From positions 42,158 through 106,157 of the forward strand of contig NZ_RAPO01000006.1 of assembly GCF_003610195.1 (NCBI RefSeq): 64,000 bases of DNA, in the 5' to 3' direction. Source of the stretch: Halopiger aswanensis (GTDB lineage: Archaea > Halobacteriota > Halobacteria > Halobacteriales > Natrialbaceae). A program made the position numbers and the translations under genes. Below, piece by piece: positions 41,789-50,227 of this stretch; positions within the stretch are counted from its first letter, which is position 1, and every line of letters begins with the position of its first letter. Below the pieces are notes generated by a model, which ran no database searches, was not told the DNA's origin, and saw only the letters and a list, made by a program, of their open reading frames with translations.

Positions 41789-43207
41789 CCAGGAGCCGGC
41801 CAGTACCGCGCTGAAAGCAGCGAGGACGGCGGCCGTCGCCGGAACCGACAGCGTCGGTGCGAACAGCGTCGTGACGGCGAGGCCGACCACAGCGACGATC
41901 GCACCGACGCCCGCAACCAGCGCACTCCAGCCGACGCGGACGTACTGCGGGTGGGGCGACGCTGCTGGACTGGTCCCGATATCTCGAGCCAGCACGCGGC
42001 CGTATCGGCCGATATCGTAGACGAACAGCCCCGTGGCGAGGACGACGATCGAAACAACGCCCGTTCTGAGCGCCGCGATACCCGCTCCCGTCTCGACGGT
42101 CGTCCCGATGACGACGGCACTCGCCCCGAGCGCGCCGGCGATGATGATCGACCCGCGGCCGGGGCCGAGACGGATCTCGCTCGCCGCCCGCCACTGTGCG
42201 TACGCCGCACCGACTACTCCGCCTGCGAGGAGCACGCCGGCCGTTGCCCCGCTCGCCACGGAAATAACGTCGGCTGACACGTTGACTGCACCCGCGAGCG
42301 CCAGGGGAGCGACGACGCCGAGTGTCGAGCCGGCAACGATCGGGACGACGACGCTCTCCCGCGTGCGCTCCGCCGCGGCGACCCACGCGTACCGAACCAC
42401 AGCGCCGACGACGCTGGCGATGATGCCGAGAGCCGTCACGAGCGCACACGCGCCACTGACGATCGGACCATCGACGAGCGCCGCGACTACCGGCTCGAGC
42501 GGCGGAACGTACCACGAGAGGACGGTGGCGCCTGCGAGCGCGAGCGACGCGACGACGATCGCGACGGCGATCCACCCGAGCAGCCCCCGCCGGGCGCGGT
42601 CGTACGCGTCGCGGGATTCCGGCGTCGAAAACCCGGCCGGAGGCAGCATCACGATCCCAGCACCCGCGACAATCCCGGCGACGACCAGCGCGAGTATCGT
42701 TTCTCGGAGGCCGTTGACGGAGAACCACAGCGCCGTCTCGAGGATCGTCGCTCGACCGAGTTGCGAGACGGTGTCGGCGGCCAGCGCAACGGCTCCGCTG
42801 ACGGCCCCGGCGATGACCGCGGCGGCGGCCGCCCGCTTGCTCGGCAGCGGCTCGAGTCCGCCGGTGACGAGGAGACCCGCGGCGAGTGCGACGACCGCGC
42901 CGAGGAGCACCAGCGCACCGGCGCCCGGGCCGCCAGCGGTTCCGAGGGCGCCGGCTGTGCCGAGCGCGGTGATCGGAAGGAGCGCCGCCGTCGCACCCAC
43001 GCGCCAGTTCGAACCGGCGAACCCCGGTATCGCCGCCGCGAGGACGAGTCCGACGGCGGCGCCGGCAGCGACGCGGAGATCGAACGTCGCGAGCGCGAGC
43101 AGTCCGATCGCGGCGGCGATGGCGATCGCCCAGGCGGTCGTCGACGGCAGTCGCGGAGTCCGTGCGGGTCTCGGCTCCGCATCTATCGTAACGTCGGCGT
43201 CGCTCAT
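41774..43207 (-). CDS. Polytopic membrane protein of the MoxR-DUF58 cluster (DUF7519-like)
   Basis: This 477-residue protein has at least ten hydrophobic segments distributed along its length, high Ala/Val/Gly and few charges, and only a short acidic N-terminus (M-S-D-A-D-V-T-I-D-A-E). No transporter signature is visible. Haloarchaeal MoxR/DUF58 loci usually carry such a protein, catalogued as DUF7519, which may be the membrane scaffold for the system. ATG at 43207 overlaps the upstream DUF58 stop by four bases (ATGA). Last gene of a five-gene run. Confidence 0.78.
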   Translation of the reverse strand: MSDADVTIDAEPRPARTPRLPSTTAWAIAIAAAIGLLALATFDLRVAAGAAVGLVLAAAIPGFAGSNWRVGATAALLPITALGTAGALGTAGGPGAGALVLLGAVVALAAGLLVTGGLEPLPSKRAAAAAVIAGAVSGAVALAADTVSQLGRATILETALWFSVNGLRETILALVVAGIVAGAGIVMLPPAGFSTPESRDAYDRARRGLLGWIAVAIVVASLALAGATVLSWYVPPLEPVVAALVDGPIVSGACALVTALGIIASVVGAVVRYAWVAAAERTRESVVVPIVAGSTLGVVAPLALAGAVNVSADVISVASGATAGVLLAGGVVGAAYAQWRAASEIRLGPGRGSIIIAGALGASAVVIGTTVETGAGIAALRTGVVSIVVLATGLFVYDIGRYGRVLARDIGTSPAASPHPQYVRVGWSALVAGVGAIVAVVGLAVTTLFAPTLSVPATAAVLAAFSAVLAGSWLLFR

Positions 43208-44601
43208 CGCCGTCCCACCTCCCCGATGGCGTTGCGAAGCACCAGCCCGAGCGGCCGCTCGAGCGGCCAGTCGACGACCCGGGCGCCCTGTGCGCGGGCT
43301 CGAGCCAGCCGGCGCTTGCGATCGAGCGCCTCGAGACGGGTTGCGGTATCGTCGGCGTCGCCGTCCGCGCTCGCCGTCACGTCCGGCGAGACGACGCGGA
43401 CGGCATAGCCCCGCGTTCGGAGCCCCGCGACGAGGTCGACCGGTTCGTCGTCGACGAACGAGGAGAACAGGTACACCTGCGCTTCGCCCGGCAGCGTCGT
43501 CGCGAGTTCGGCCGCGAGATCGTCCCCCGACGAGCGCTGGAAGTACTGGGGACCGTGTTCCAGGTCCCACACCTCGTCGAGCACGCGCGAAACCTCCTCG
43601 CGCGTCGCCGGATCCGTGCCCGGCTCGACGGCCTCGATGCGCTCCTCGGAAATCCCGACGACGCCGGTTGGATGTCCCTCGTCGACGAGCGCGTCGAACG
43701 TCCGCTCGGCAGCGTCCGCCGAGAGATCGACCGCGGGAATCTCGGCGGTCGTGGCCGCCCGGAGCTGACTCCGGCGCGCGTCGACGACGCAGACGACCCG
43801 CGTCGCCCGCTCGGCGCGGTACTCGACCGTCGAGAGCTCCCGCGTGGCGGCGTAGCGGCGCCAGTCGATCGCACCGACCGGGTCGCCCGGCTCGTAGTCG
43901 CGCACGGAGTAGAACTCGACCCCGCTGCCGCCCTCGTCGGTCGGCACCTCGCCCGCGTAGTCGTTGGTCGCGCTCCCGAGCGGGGCGTCGTCGACGGTCG
44001 GCGAACACCGGACGGTCTCGTCCCCCGCGACCGAGACGGTCCGGGTCTCGGTCACCGTCCCGGTCGCGTTCCGCGTCCGGACCGTCGCGTCGCCGAACGC
44101 GTGCTCGCCGCGCCGAACCACGACCTCGTACTCGAGCGTCGCGGCCTCGAGGGGCTCGAGGGTGACACACGCCCGCGGAGAGCCGGAGACGACGGACAGC
44201 CCCTCGGGGACGGCGTCGACGACCCGCAGATCGGTGATGGTCTCGCTCCCGTCGTTTTGGATCGCCGTCCGGACCGTCACGGTGTCGCCGGGGTCGGCTC
44301 GCAGGGTGCGGTTCCCGGTGTCGGCGCCGTCGTCGTCGCCGATTTCCTCGAGACCGGCGCGGCCGCCGTCAGCGGCAGCGACCGCGTCGTCGCCCTCGAC
44401 CGCGAGCTCGCGCTGGAGCCGAACCATCGTCGGCTGGTGAGTCCCGAAGACGGCCGCAGCGGCGTACCACAGCGGCACCGTCGCCGCGACGATGAGCACC
44501 TGGCTCCCGACGACGAGGCCGATGCCCGCGATCGCCAGCGCCGCGGTGACTGCCCACTCGCCGCGATCGATTCGTTCGATAGTGCTCTCTGATGCGGTCA
44601 T
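43204..44601 (-). CDS. DUF58-domain protein
   Basis: This 465-residue protein has two N-terminal membrane segments (about 16-50), a beta-rich domain (100-210) with V-V-D-A-V-P-E-G-L, then the DUF58 core with Y-S-V-R-D-Y-E-P-G-D-P-V-G-A-I-D-W-R-R-Y-A (about 237-257) followed by a VWA-like fold (V-V-C-V-V-D-A-R-R-S-Q). DUF58 proteins work with MoxR ATPases. It overlaps the genes on each side by four bases. The frame extends upstream into the neighbour, but ATG at 44601 starts the coupled reading. Confidence 0.88.
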   Translation of the reverse strand: MTASESTIERIDRGEWAVTAALAIAGIGLVVGSQVLIVAATVPLWYAAAAVFGTHQPTMVRLQRELAVEGDDAVAAADGGRAGLEEIGDDDGADTGNRTLRADPGDTVTVRTAIQNDGSETITDLRVVDAVPEGLSVVSGSPRACVTLEPLEAATLEYEVVVRRGEHAFGDATVRTRNATGTVTETRTVSVAGDETVRCSPTVDDAPLGSATNDYAGEVPTDEGGSGVEFYSVRDYEPGDPVGAIDWRRYAATRELSTVEYRAERATRVVCVVDARRSQLRAATTAEIPAVDLSADAAERTFDALVDEGHPTGVVGISEERIEAVEPGTDPATREEVSRVLDEVWDLEHGPQYFQRSSGDDLAAELATTLPGEAQVYLFSSFVDDEPVDLVAGLRTRGYAVRVVSPDVTASADGDADDTATRLEALDRKRRLARARAQGARVVDWPLERPLGLVLRNAIGEVGRR

Positions 44602-45344
44602 CGATCCGGGGCCACCTCCGTCGTCTCCGATTCGGTCGTCGTCGACGTCGGGGCACGTTCGCGGCGCACCTCGAGCGGCCGCGAGTCGTCGGCGATCGAC
44701 TCGATCGCCGTCAGCGTCCGCCGGACGCGCCGATCGAACGCCCCGCCGGGATCGACTGCGGCCCGAAGCCGCTCCTCGACCGGCTGGCGGACGCCGTCGG
44801 CGAGGAACGCGGCCGCGATATCGTCGTCGGTCCACGTCCCCGATCGAACGGCCGCACGGGCCGCGCTCTGCTCGAGGCCGCGTTTCGCCCGCAGCGTTCG
44901 AACGGCACCGTCGGCGAGGCGCTCCCGAACTGTCCCGGTTGAGGTCCCGTCCTGACAGCGGTACCACTCGTCCGTCCCGTCCTCGAGGAGCCACGTCGTC
45001 TCGAGGGCGACGGGGCGTTCCGTTCGCGAGTGCCCCTGCTCCGGCGGCCGGTCGATATCCGCGTCCGAAAGCAGCGGCGATTCGCCCGCACTCGGGCCGG
45101 TGACCGTCGCCGCCCACCAGAGGGCGCCGAACGCGATGACGACGCCGATCGCCGGCAGGAGAACGGCGAGCGGGTAGAGCACGTTGGCTAGCAGTCCGTA
45201 CGGAACGAAGCCGCCCAGCACGACCGAGGCGAACGCCAGCACGGTGCCGCCGGCGATCACCGCGACGGCGAGTCGGTCGCGATCGACCGCGGTGAGACGG
45301 CCGACCGCGCTGCGCCACAGACTCGTCGAGGATCGGCGGCTCAT
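44598..45344 (-). CDS. Membrane protein of the MoxR-DUF58 cluster (DUF7269-like)
   Basis: A 248-residue protein with two membrane segments in the first 90 residues (R-L-A-V-A-V-I-A-G-G..., L-A-V-L-L-P-A-I-G-V-V), then a soluble helical domain with T-T-W-L-L-E-D-G-T-D-E-W-Y-R-C and a disordered Thr/Glu tail. This layout matches the haloarchaeal DUF7269 family found only in such loci. Overlaps neighbours by four bases on each side. Confidence 0.75.
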   Translation of the reverse strand: MSRRSSTSLWRSAVGRLTAVDRDRLAVAVIAGGTVLAFASVVLGGFVPYGLLANVLYPLAVLLPAIGVVIAFGALWWAATVTGPSAGESPLLSDADIDRPPEQGHSRTERPVALETTWLLEDGTDEWYRCQDGTSTGTVRERLADGAVRTLRAKRGLEQSAARAAVRSGTWTDDDIAAAFLADGVRQPVEERLRAAVDPGGAFDRRVRRTLTAIESIADDSRPLEVRRERAPTSTTTESETTEVAPDR

Positions 45345-47086
45345 CGCGACGTCACCTCCTCGTCGGCGTCGTCAGCATCGTCGCCGTCAGCGTCGGCTAC
45401 CGAAATCAGCTTTCTCGCCGACTCGCGGGCCTCGAGCACCCGTTCCGGGGACGGCTCTCGACGGCCGTACTCGACGTCGCGGACGATCGCGACGAGTCGG
45501 GCAACCAGGGTCGCCGGGAACCCGGACCGAAGCGCTCGTCTGGCGGCCTGCCCCGGCGTTAACGTCTCGCGGCGAGTCACCTCGAGACGATCGAGGAAGG
45601 CGTGCCACGCCGCACGGATCTCGGAGCGCGGGCCGCGCGGACCGAGCGGTTCGTCGGCCAGCGGCGGCGCGCCGCCGTCGTCGGAATCGGCGTCGTCCCC
45701 GTCACTATCTCCATCGTCGTCCCCGCCGAGCAAGTTTCGCAGCGACGAGCGACCGAGACTCGAGCCGCGGTTTCGGGACGATCCGAACAGCGACCCGATC
45801 GACAGCGAGCCGAAGGCGTGGCCGAACGACGAGAGTGACGAGCCGAGCGAGGGCGAGAGTGAGGGGAACCGTAGTCCACCGCCGAACGACGGACTCGGCA
45901 GCGAAAACCGTAGTCGCGGCATCGAGGGCAGCCGCGGCCCCTGTACGGTGAACAGGCCTGCTACCTTCGAGCCAAGCCGGAACGTGCCGTCGATCGCGCC
46001 GGCCAGTGCGGCGGCGACGCCCGACAGCACGTCTCCGAGGCCGACGACGAACCCGGACAGCCCGGCCCCCTTCCCGTCAGTCCGAGCGGCGACTCGGAGG
46101 TACGTCACGAGCGCGCCGATACCGAAGCCGGGCCCGAACACGACGATGGCCGCGAGTCGAAGGTAGAGGTCGCCGACGGTCGCCGTCGTCGTCTCCTCGC
46201 CGACCGACGCGGTGACGGTCGCCTCGTCGGCGATCGGGAGCCAGAGCCGCGTCCGTCCGTCGTCGCCTGTCATTGCCGTCCCGCCGCTCTCGAGCGTGAC
46301 CGTCGCGTTCGGAATCGGCGTACCGTCGGCCGAGACCTGTACGGGTGCCGGCGAGCCGGGGAACAGTAACGGCGAGACGAACTCGACCTGCGGCTCGGCG
46401 ACCTCGACGGTACGGTCGCCGGTCACCGGTTGGCGCTCGACGCGAAGGTCGGTCGGGCCGGCCTCGTCGGGAAGCGTGACGGTGGCGTAGCCGTCCTCGT
46501 CGGTCGTCGCGACCGATACACCGTCGACGAACACGGTCGCATCGGGGACCTCCGTCGAACCGACGGTGGCCGACACCTCGAATTCAGCGGTCGGTGCAGC
46601 GCCGTCGTGGGTCTCTATCGTCGCGTTCGTTTGGACGTCGACGGTCCGCGAGGCGTTATCGTCGGGGACGGAGACGGTCATCTCCTCGGCGTACGGAACG
46701 GTGGCATCGACGGATCCCCAATCTGTTTTTCCGACCGATTCGCCGTTGACTTCGACCTCCCGATCGCTGAACGTGCCGGTATCGGCGAGTTCGATCGTCA
46801 CCTCGTTGCCGGGCTCGAGTTCGCCGCGGATCTCGATATCCGGCTCGAGGGCGCTGGGGGAGTCGACGGGGGTATCGTCGTCGACATCGGGCTCCTCGAC
46901 CGAGAACGGGTCGTCGTCCGTGATCGAGTCCCACTCGCCGGCCGAAGACGTTCCGTTACTGCCGCCGCCGACCGATCCCGGTGGCTCGAGGCGCGGATCG
47001 GCCGCCGGGAGTGCGCTGGCGACCGCGAGCAGGCAGACGATGCAGCCGAGGACGACCAGTAGCTGGCGGGTCCCGCTCGCGCTCAC
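45341..47086 (-). CDS. DUF4129-containing surface protein of the MoxR-DUF58 cluster
   Basis: A 581-residue protein from a GTG start that overlaps the protease stop by four bases (GTGA). It has a signal segment (about 8-26), a large extracellular beta-rich region with three Ig-like repeats (about 85-335; e.g. A-T-V-F-V-D-G-V-S-V-A-T-T-D-E-D-G-Y-A-T-V and A-T-V-T-L-E-S-G-G-T-A-M-T-G-D-D-G), a membrane segment near 340-365, a Ser/Gly/Pro linker, and a cytoplasmic DUF4129 end (A-W-H-A-F-L-D-R-L..., T-P-G-Q-A-A-R-R-A-L). The longer open frame to 49060 is an artefact of the opposite strand. Confidence 0.82.
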   Translation of the reverse strand: MSASGTRQLLVVLGCIVCLLAVASALPAADPRLEPPGSVGGGSNGTSSAGEWDSITDDDPFSVEEPDVDDDTPVDSPSALEPDIEIRGELEPGNEVTIELADTGTFSDREVEVNGESVGKTDWGSVDATVPYAEEMTVSVPDDNASRTVDVQTNATIETHDGAAPTAEFEVSATVGSTEVPDATVFVDGVSVATTDEDGYATVTLPDEAGPTDLRVERQPVTGDRTVEVAEPQVEFVSPLLFPGSPAPVQVSADGTPIPNATVTLESGGTAMTGDDGRTRLWLPIADEATVTASVGEETTTATVGDLYLRLAAIVVFGPGFGIGALVTYLRVAARTDGKGAGLSGFVVGLGDVLSGVAAALAGAIDGTFRLGSKVAGLFTVQGPRLPSMPRLRFSLPSPSFGGGLRFPSLSPSLGSSLSSFGHAFGSLSIGSLFGSSRNRGSSLGRSSLRNLLGGDDDGDSDGDDADSDDGGAPPLADEPLGPRGPRSEIRAAWHAFLDRLEVTRRETLTPGQAARRALRSGFPATLVARLVAIVRDVEYGRREPSPERVLEARESARKLISVADADGDDADDADEEVTSR

Positions 47087-48180
47087 GCCGATCCCTCCAG
47101 TTCCTGGTCGGCGGCGATCGTCTGCAGTCGCTCGAGTCGCCGTTCGACCGGCGGGTGCGTGCCGGTTCCCGCGGGAGCGGTCGCCGTCGCCGGCGTCGCT
47201 CCCTCGAGCCACGCCGTGACGGTCTCGCGGCGCTCGGTCGCCGACGTCGTGCTCGCTTCGTCCTCGAGGTCGGAGGCCGACCCGACCGCTCGGCCGGTGA
47301 CGAGGTCGGTCGGGACGATACACAGCGCGCGCGTTTTCGCCGTGCGGAGGTCCGTGGCTGGCGGTTCGGTCGCCTCGGCGAGGGTCACCAGCGCGGTCGC
47401 GAGCGCGAGGGGCTTGCCCGTGATCCGCGCGGCGGCGTCGTCGGCGGCGAACTCCCGGGCGTGTGAGAGCGTCCGCGTGGCCCAGTCGGCGATCGTCGGG
47501 AAGACCCACAGCAGCGGCGCGACGAAGACGTAGGTCAGCGCGACCAGCGGAAGGAACCACTGCACCGCGACCCGGCCGCGGGTCGATAGCTGGCGCGGGT
47601 CGAACAGCGCCCGGCGAGCCAGCCGTGCCCAGTGGTACGCCTGGTCGGCGATTTCGACGAACAGCGTCGTGATCGTCATCAGCGTCACGTCCCGGTTGGC
47701 GATGTGGGCGATTTCGTGGGCGAGCACTGCCTCGAGTTCGTCCGCGTCGAGCGCGTCGACCAGCCCGGTCGTGACGACGATCGTCGCGTCGGTGAGCCGA
47801 CCGACCGTGTAACAACTCGGCTCGTCGTCGGCGATGACGCGGACGCTCGGTTCGGGGACGTCGGCGGTCATCGCCAATCGGCGGACGGTACGGGCGACTT
47901 CGTGCTCCCCGTCGCCGGCGCGGGTGCCCGAGAGCACGCGACGGTAGCCGTAGTATACCTGCGCGAGGAGAAAGCCCGCGATCAACAGGCCGGCCGTCGG
48001 CCACGAGACCGGCAGTCGGAGGAAATCGAGCGGGGCAGTTCCGTGTTGGAGGAACACGACGGTTCCGGCGACTACTCCGGGCAGTAAGACCCCGTAGGCC
48101 CACAGCAGGACCAGGACGAACAGGGCGTTGATCGCGACGAGGGCGGCGAGGACGCCGCCAATTCGCAGACGGAGGCTCAT
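47083..48180 (-). CDS. M48-family metalloprotease (HtpX-like)
   Basis: This 365-residue membrane protease has two N-terminal membrane segments, the zinc motif A-H-E-I-A-H (His155, Glu156, His159), and a downstream E-F-A-A-D-D-A-A for the third ligand (Glu). Further membrane segments lie at about 180-215. HtpX-type proteases degrade misfolded membrane proteins. It is the first gene of the coupled run, so quality control and the MoxR-DUF58 module share a transcript. Confidence 0.92.
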   Translation of the reverse strand: MSLRLRIGGVLAALVAINALFVLVLLWAYGVLLPGVVAGTVVFLQHGTAPLDFLRLPVSWPTAGLLIAGFLLAQVYYGYRRVLSGTRAGDGEHEVARTVRRLAMTADVPEPSVRVIADDEPSCYTVGRLTDATIVVTTGLVDALDADELEAVLAHEIAHIANRDVTLMTITTLFVEIADQAYHWARLARRALFDPRQLSTRGRVAVQWFLPLVALTYVFVAPLLWVFPTIADWATRTLSHAREFAADDAAARITGKPLALATALVTLAEATEPPATDLRTAKTRALCIVPTDLVTGRAVGSASDLEDEASTTSATERRETVTAWLEGATPATATAPAGTGTHPPVERRLERLQTIAADQELEGSA

Positions 48181-48406
48181 GCGGGGAGGGCGTTATGGAT
48201 ACATCACGAGCACGACAGTAAAAGTCTTCCTGAAAAACAAATAGCTGCGACAGGTGCGCCGATTCGTCGCAGACGGAGACCGACTGACACATCGAGCGGG
48301 CGACCGTGAGTACCGAGGACGCACAACGAGAGCACGCGACACACAAGGCGAGCAGTGGGATCCGTCGGGCTTTTGGCCTCGCGTTCCCCAGATTGGACAA
48401 CGACGA

Positions 48407-49660
48407 ATGGCCCGGTACCACATCGAAACGTACGGTTGCACGTCCAATCGCGGCGAGAGCCGCGAGATCGAGCGACGGCTCCGCGATGCCGGCCACTACC
48501 GGGTCGACGGCCCCGAGGAGGCCGACGTCGCCATCCTCAACACCTGTACCGTCGTCGAGAAGACCGAGCGGAACATGCTCCGCCGCGCCGAGGAACTGGC
48601 CGACGAGACCGCGGATCTGTTCATCACCGGCTGCATGGCCCTCGCACAGGGCGAGGAGTTCCGCGCGGCCGACATCGACGGGCAGGTACTTCACTGGGAC
48701 GAGGTCCCCCAGGCCGTCACGAACGGCGAGTGTCCGACGACGACGCCCGACGCCGAACCCATTCTGGACGGCGTCGTCGGCATCCTCCCGATCGCGCGGG
48801 GCTGCATGTCCAACTGTTCGTACTGCATCACGAAGGAGGCGACCGGCAAGATCGACTCGCCGCCGGTCGAGGAGAACGTCGAGAAGGCCCGCGCGCTGAT
48901 CCACGCCGGCGCGAAGGAAATCCGGATCACGGGCCAGGACACCGGCGTCTACGGCTGGGACAAGGGCGAGCGCAAGCTCCACGAACTGCTCGAGCGCATC
49001 TGCGAGATCGAGGGCGACTTCCGCGTCCGCGTGGGGATGGCCAACCCGAAGGGCGTCCACGGCATCCGCGAGGAGTTAGCCGAGGTCTTCGCCGAACACG
49101 ACGAACTCTACGACTTCCTGCACGCGCCCGTCCAGTCGGGCAGCGACGACGTGCTCGGCGACATGCGCCGCCAGCACCAGGTCGAGGAGTACGTCGAGGT
49201 CGTCGAAACGTTCGACGACCACCTCGATTACTGGACGCTCTCGACGGACTTCATCGTCGGTTTCCCGACCGAGACCGACCACGACCACGAGCAATCGATG
49301 GCCCTCCTGCGCGAGACCCGCCCGGAGAAGATCAACGTCACCCGCTTCTCGAAGCGCCCCGGCACCGACGCCGCCGACATGAAGGGGCTCGGTGGAACGG
49401 TCAAGAAGGAACGCTCCAAGGAGATGAGCGAACTCAAGCGCGAGATCGTCGCCGACGCCTACGAAGACATGGTCGGCGAACGTCGCGAGGACTGCCTCGT
49501 CGTCGAGGAGGGAACCGCCGACTCCGTGAAGTGTCGCGACTCCGCCTACCGCCAGATCATCGTTCAAAACGCGAGCGACCACGGCTTAGAGCCCGGCGAC
49601 TTCGTCGACCTCGAGGTGACGGCCCACGAGACGATGTACGCGTTCGGCGAGCCGGTGTAG
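48407..49660 (+). CDS. tRNA (t6A37)-methylthiotransferase (MtaB/CDKAL1-type)
   Basis: A 417-residue radical-SAM methylthiotransferase. The UPF0004 domain carries Cys11 (T-Y-G-C-T-S-N-R), L-N-T-C-T-V-V, and I-T-G-C-M-A, the radical cluster is C-M-S-N-C-S-Y-C (C-x3-C-x2-C), and a TRAM domain closes the protein. The archaeal form converts t6A to ms2t6A at position 37 of ANN-decoding tRNAs. ATG at 48407 gives the family N-terminus; the upstream gap 48181-48406 holds no believable gene. Confidence 0.93.
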   Translation: MARYHIETYGCTSNRGESREIERRLRDAGHYRVDGPEEADVAILNTCTVVEKTERNMLRRAEELADETADLFITGCMALAQGEEFRAADIDGQVLHWDEVPQAVTNGECPTTTPDAEPILDGVVGILPIARGCMSNCSYCITKEATGKIDSPPVEENVEKARALIHAGAKEIRITGQDTGVYGWDKGERKLHELLERICEIEGDFRVRVGMANPKGVHGIREELAEVFAEHDELYDFLHAPVQSGSDDVLGDMRRQHQVEEYVEVVETFDDHLDYWTLSTDFIVGFPTETDHDHEQSMALLRETRPEKINVTRFSKRPGTDAADMKGLGGTVKKERSKEMSELKREIVADAYEDMVGERREDCLVVEEGTADSVKCRDSAYRQIIVQNASDHGLEPGDFVDLEVTAHETMYAFGEPV

Positions 49661-49775
49661 GCAAACGAAACGTCAAGCGAGGTTCTGGTTTCTCCCTGTT
49701 CTCCGTTCGTCCGGGTCAGACGTCGAAACCAGAGCTACTGCTGAACAGGCTGAGGCAGCAGTAATGAACCGCCGC

Positions 49776-49828
49776 GAGGACGGCGGTTCCCCGTCATAGC
49801 TTCATCTTGTGACCAGAGGCACTTAAAG
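49776..49828 (+). repeat. Structured intergenic repeat, copy 1 of 3
   Basis: First of three ~53-base repeats. It starts GAGGACGG, has a hairpin GACGG (49779-49783)/CCGTC (49791-49795), a conserved core GTCATAGCTTCA, the CTTGTGACCAGAG block and ends with CACTTAAAG (49820-49828). An overlapping 8-bp stem (49767-49774 with 49781-49788) makes this copy extra stable and may end the methylthiotransferase transcript. The other copies are at 49886-49939 and 50002-50054. Confidence 0.75.
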
Positions 49829-49885
49829 AACGATCCGGATTAGAGCCGGTTACCGAGATGGCAGTAGCTCGAACGTAGATTCCTC

Positions 49886-49939
49886 GAGAACGACCGTCCT
49901 CTCGTCATAGCTCTACCTTGTGGCTAGAGACACTTAAAG
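49886..49939 (+). repeat. Structured intergenic repeat, copy 2 of 3
   Basis: Second copy, with hairpin ACGA (49890-49893)/TCGT (49902-49905), the core CGTCATAGCTCTACCTTGTGG and terminal CACTTAAAG (49931-49939). Relative to copies 1 and 3 the hairpin carries a G-to-A change on one side and the matching C-to-T change on the other, so pairing is kept. Confidence 0.75.
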
Positions 49940-50001
49940 CGGAGATGGGATCGGAGCAGATTTAGCGACCGATCCGTCGCTATCCCAGATAAGTGCACCC
50001 C

Positions 50002-50054
50002 GAGAACGGCGAGTCTCCGTCGTATCTTCACCTTATGACCAGAACCACTTAAAG
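50002..50054 (+). repeat. Structured intergenic repeat, copy 3 of 3
   Basis: Third copy, with hairpin ACGG (50006-50009)/CCGT (50017-50020), core CGTATCTTCACCTTATGACC and terminal CACTTAAAG (50046-50054). It precedes mptA by 173 bases. The spacers between the copies are unrelated to each other in sequence; the second contains its own 6-bp hairpin (AGCGAC at 49964-49969, GTCGCT at 49976-49981). Confidence 0.75.
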
Positions 50055-50196
50055 AAACTCGAGCGTGGCTGCGGATCGAGTACGCTCGAACCCGAACGGG
50101 CGGATAGCTGCGACCCCCAGTCTCGCAACGACCCTGATTGGCCGCCGCTGGCGTGTGCACGTCGATAAACCGGCGGCAAACTGTTCGTTCCGAAAG

Positions 50197-50206
50197 GCAT
50201 AATCGG
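50197..50206 (+). promoter_or_regulatory. TATA-like box of mptA
   Basis: GGCATAATCG lies 22-31 bases before the ATG at 50228, suiting a leaderless transcript that starts at or next to the start codon. Confidence 0.5.
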
Positions 50207-50227
50207 CCGCTGGCCTGAGTACGGCCA

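Noticed and set aside
48306..48899. A GTG-started frame beginning before the methylthiotransferase gene
   Set aside because: Past 48407 it runs in another phase through the methylthiotransferase and becomes Arg/Ser/Pro-rich.
45341..49060. A 1239-codon open frame on the minus strand
   Set aside because: Only 45341-47086 is real (DUF4129 protein). The upstream part is a shadow of the protease and methylthiotransferase genes in other frames, with Arg-rich composition.
49776..50054. CRISPR array
   Set aside because: The repeats are about 53 bases, imperfect, only three, with spacers of 57-62 bases, and no cas genes are near.
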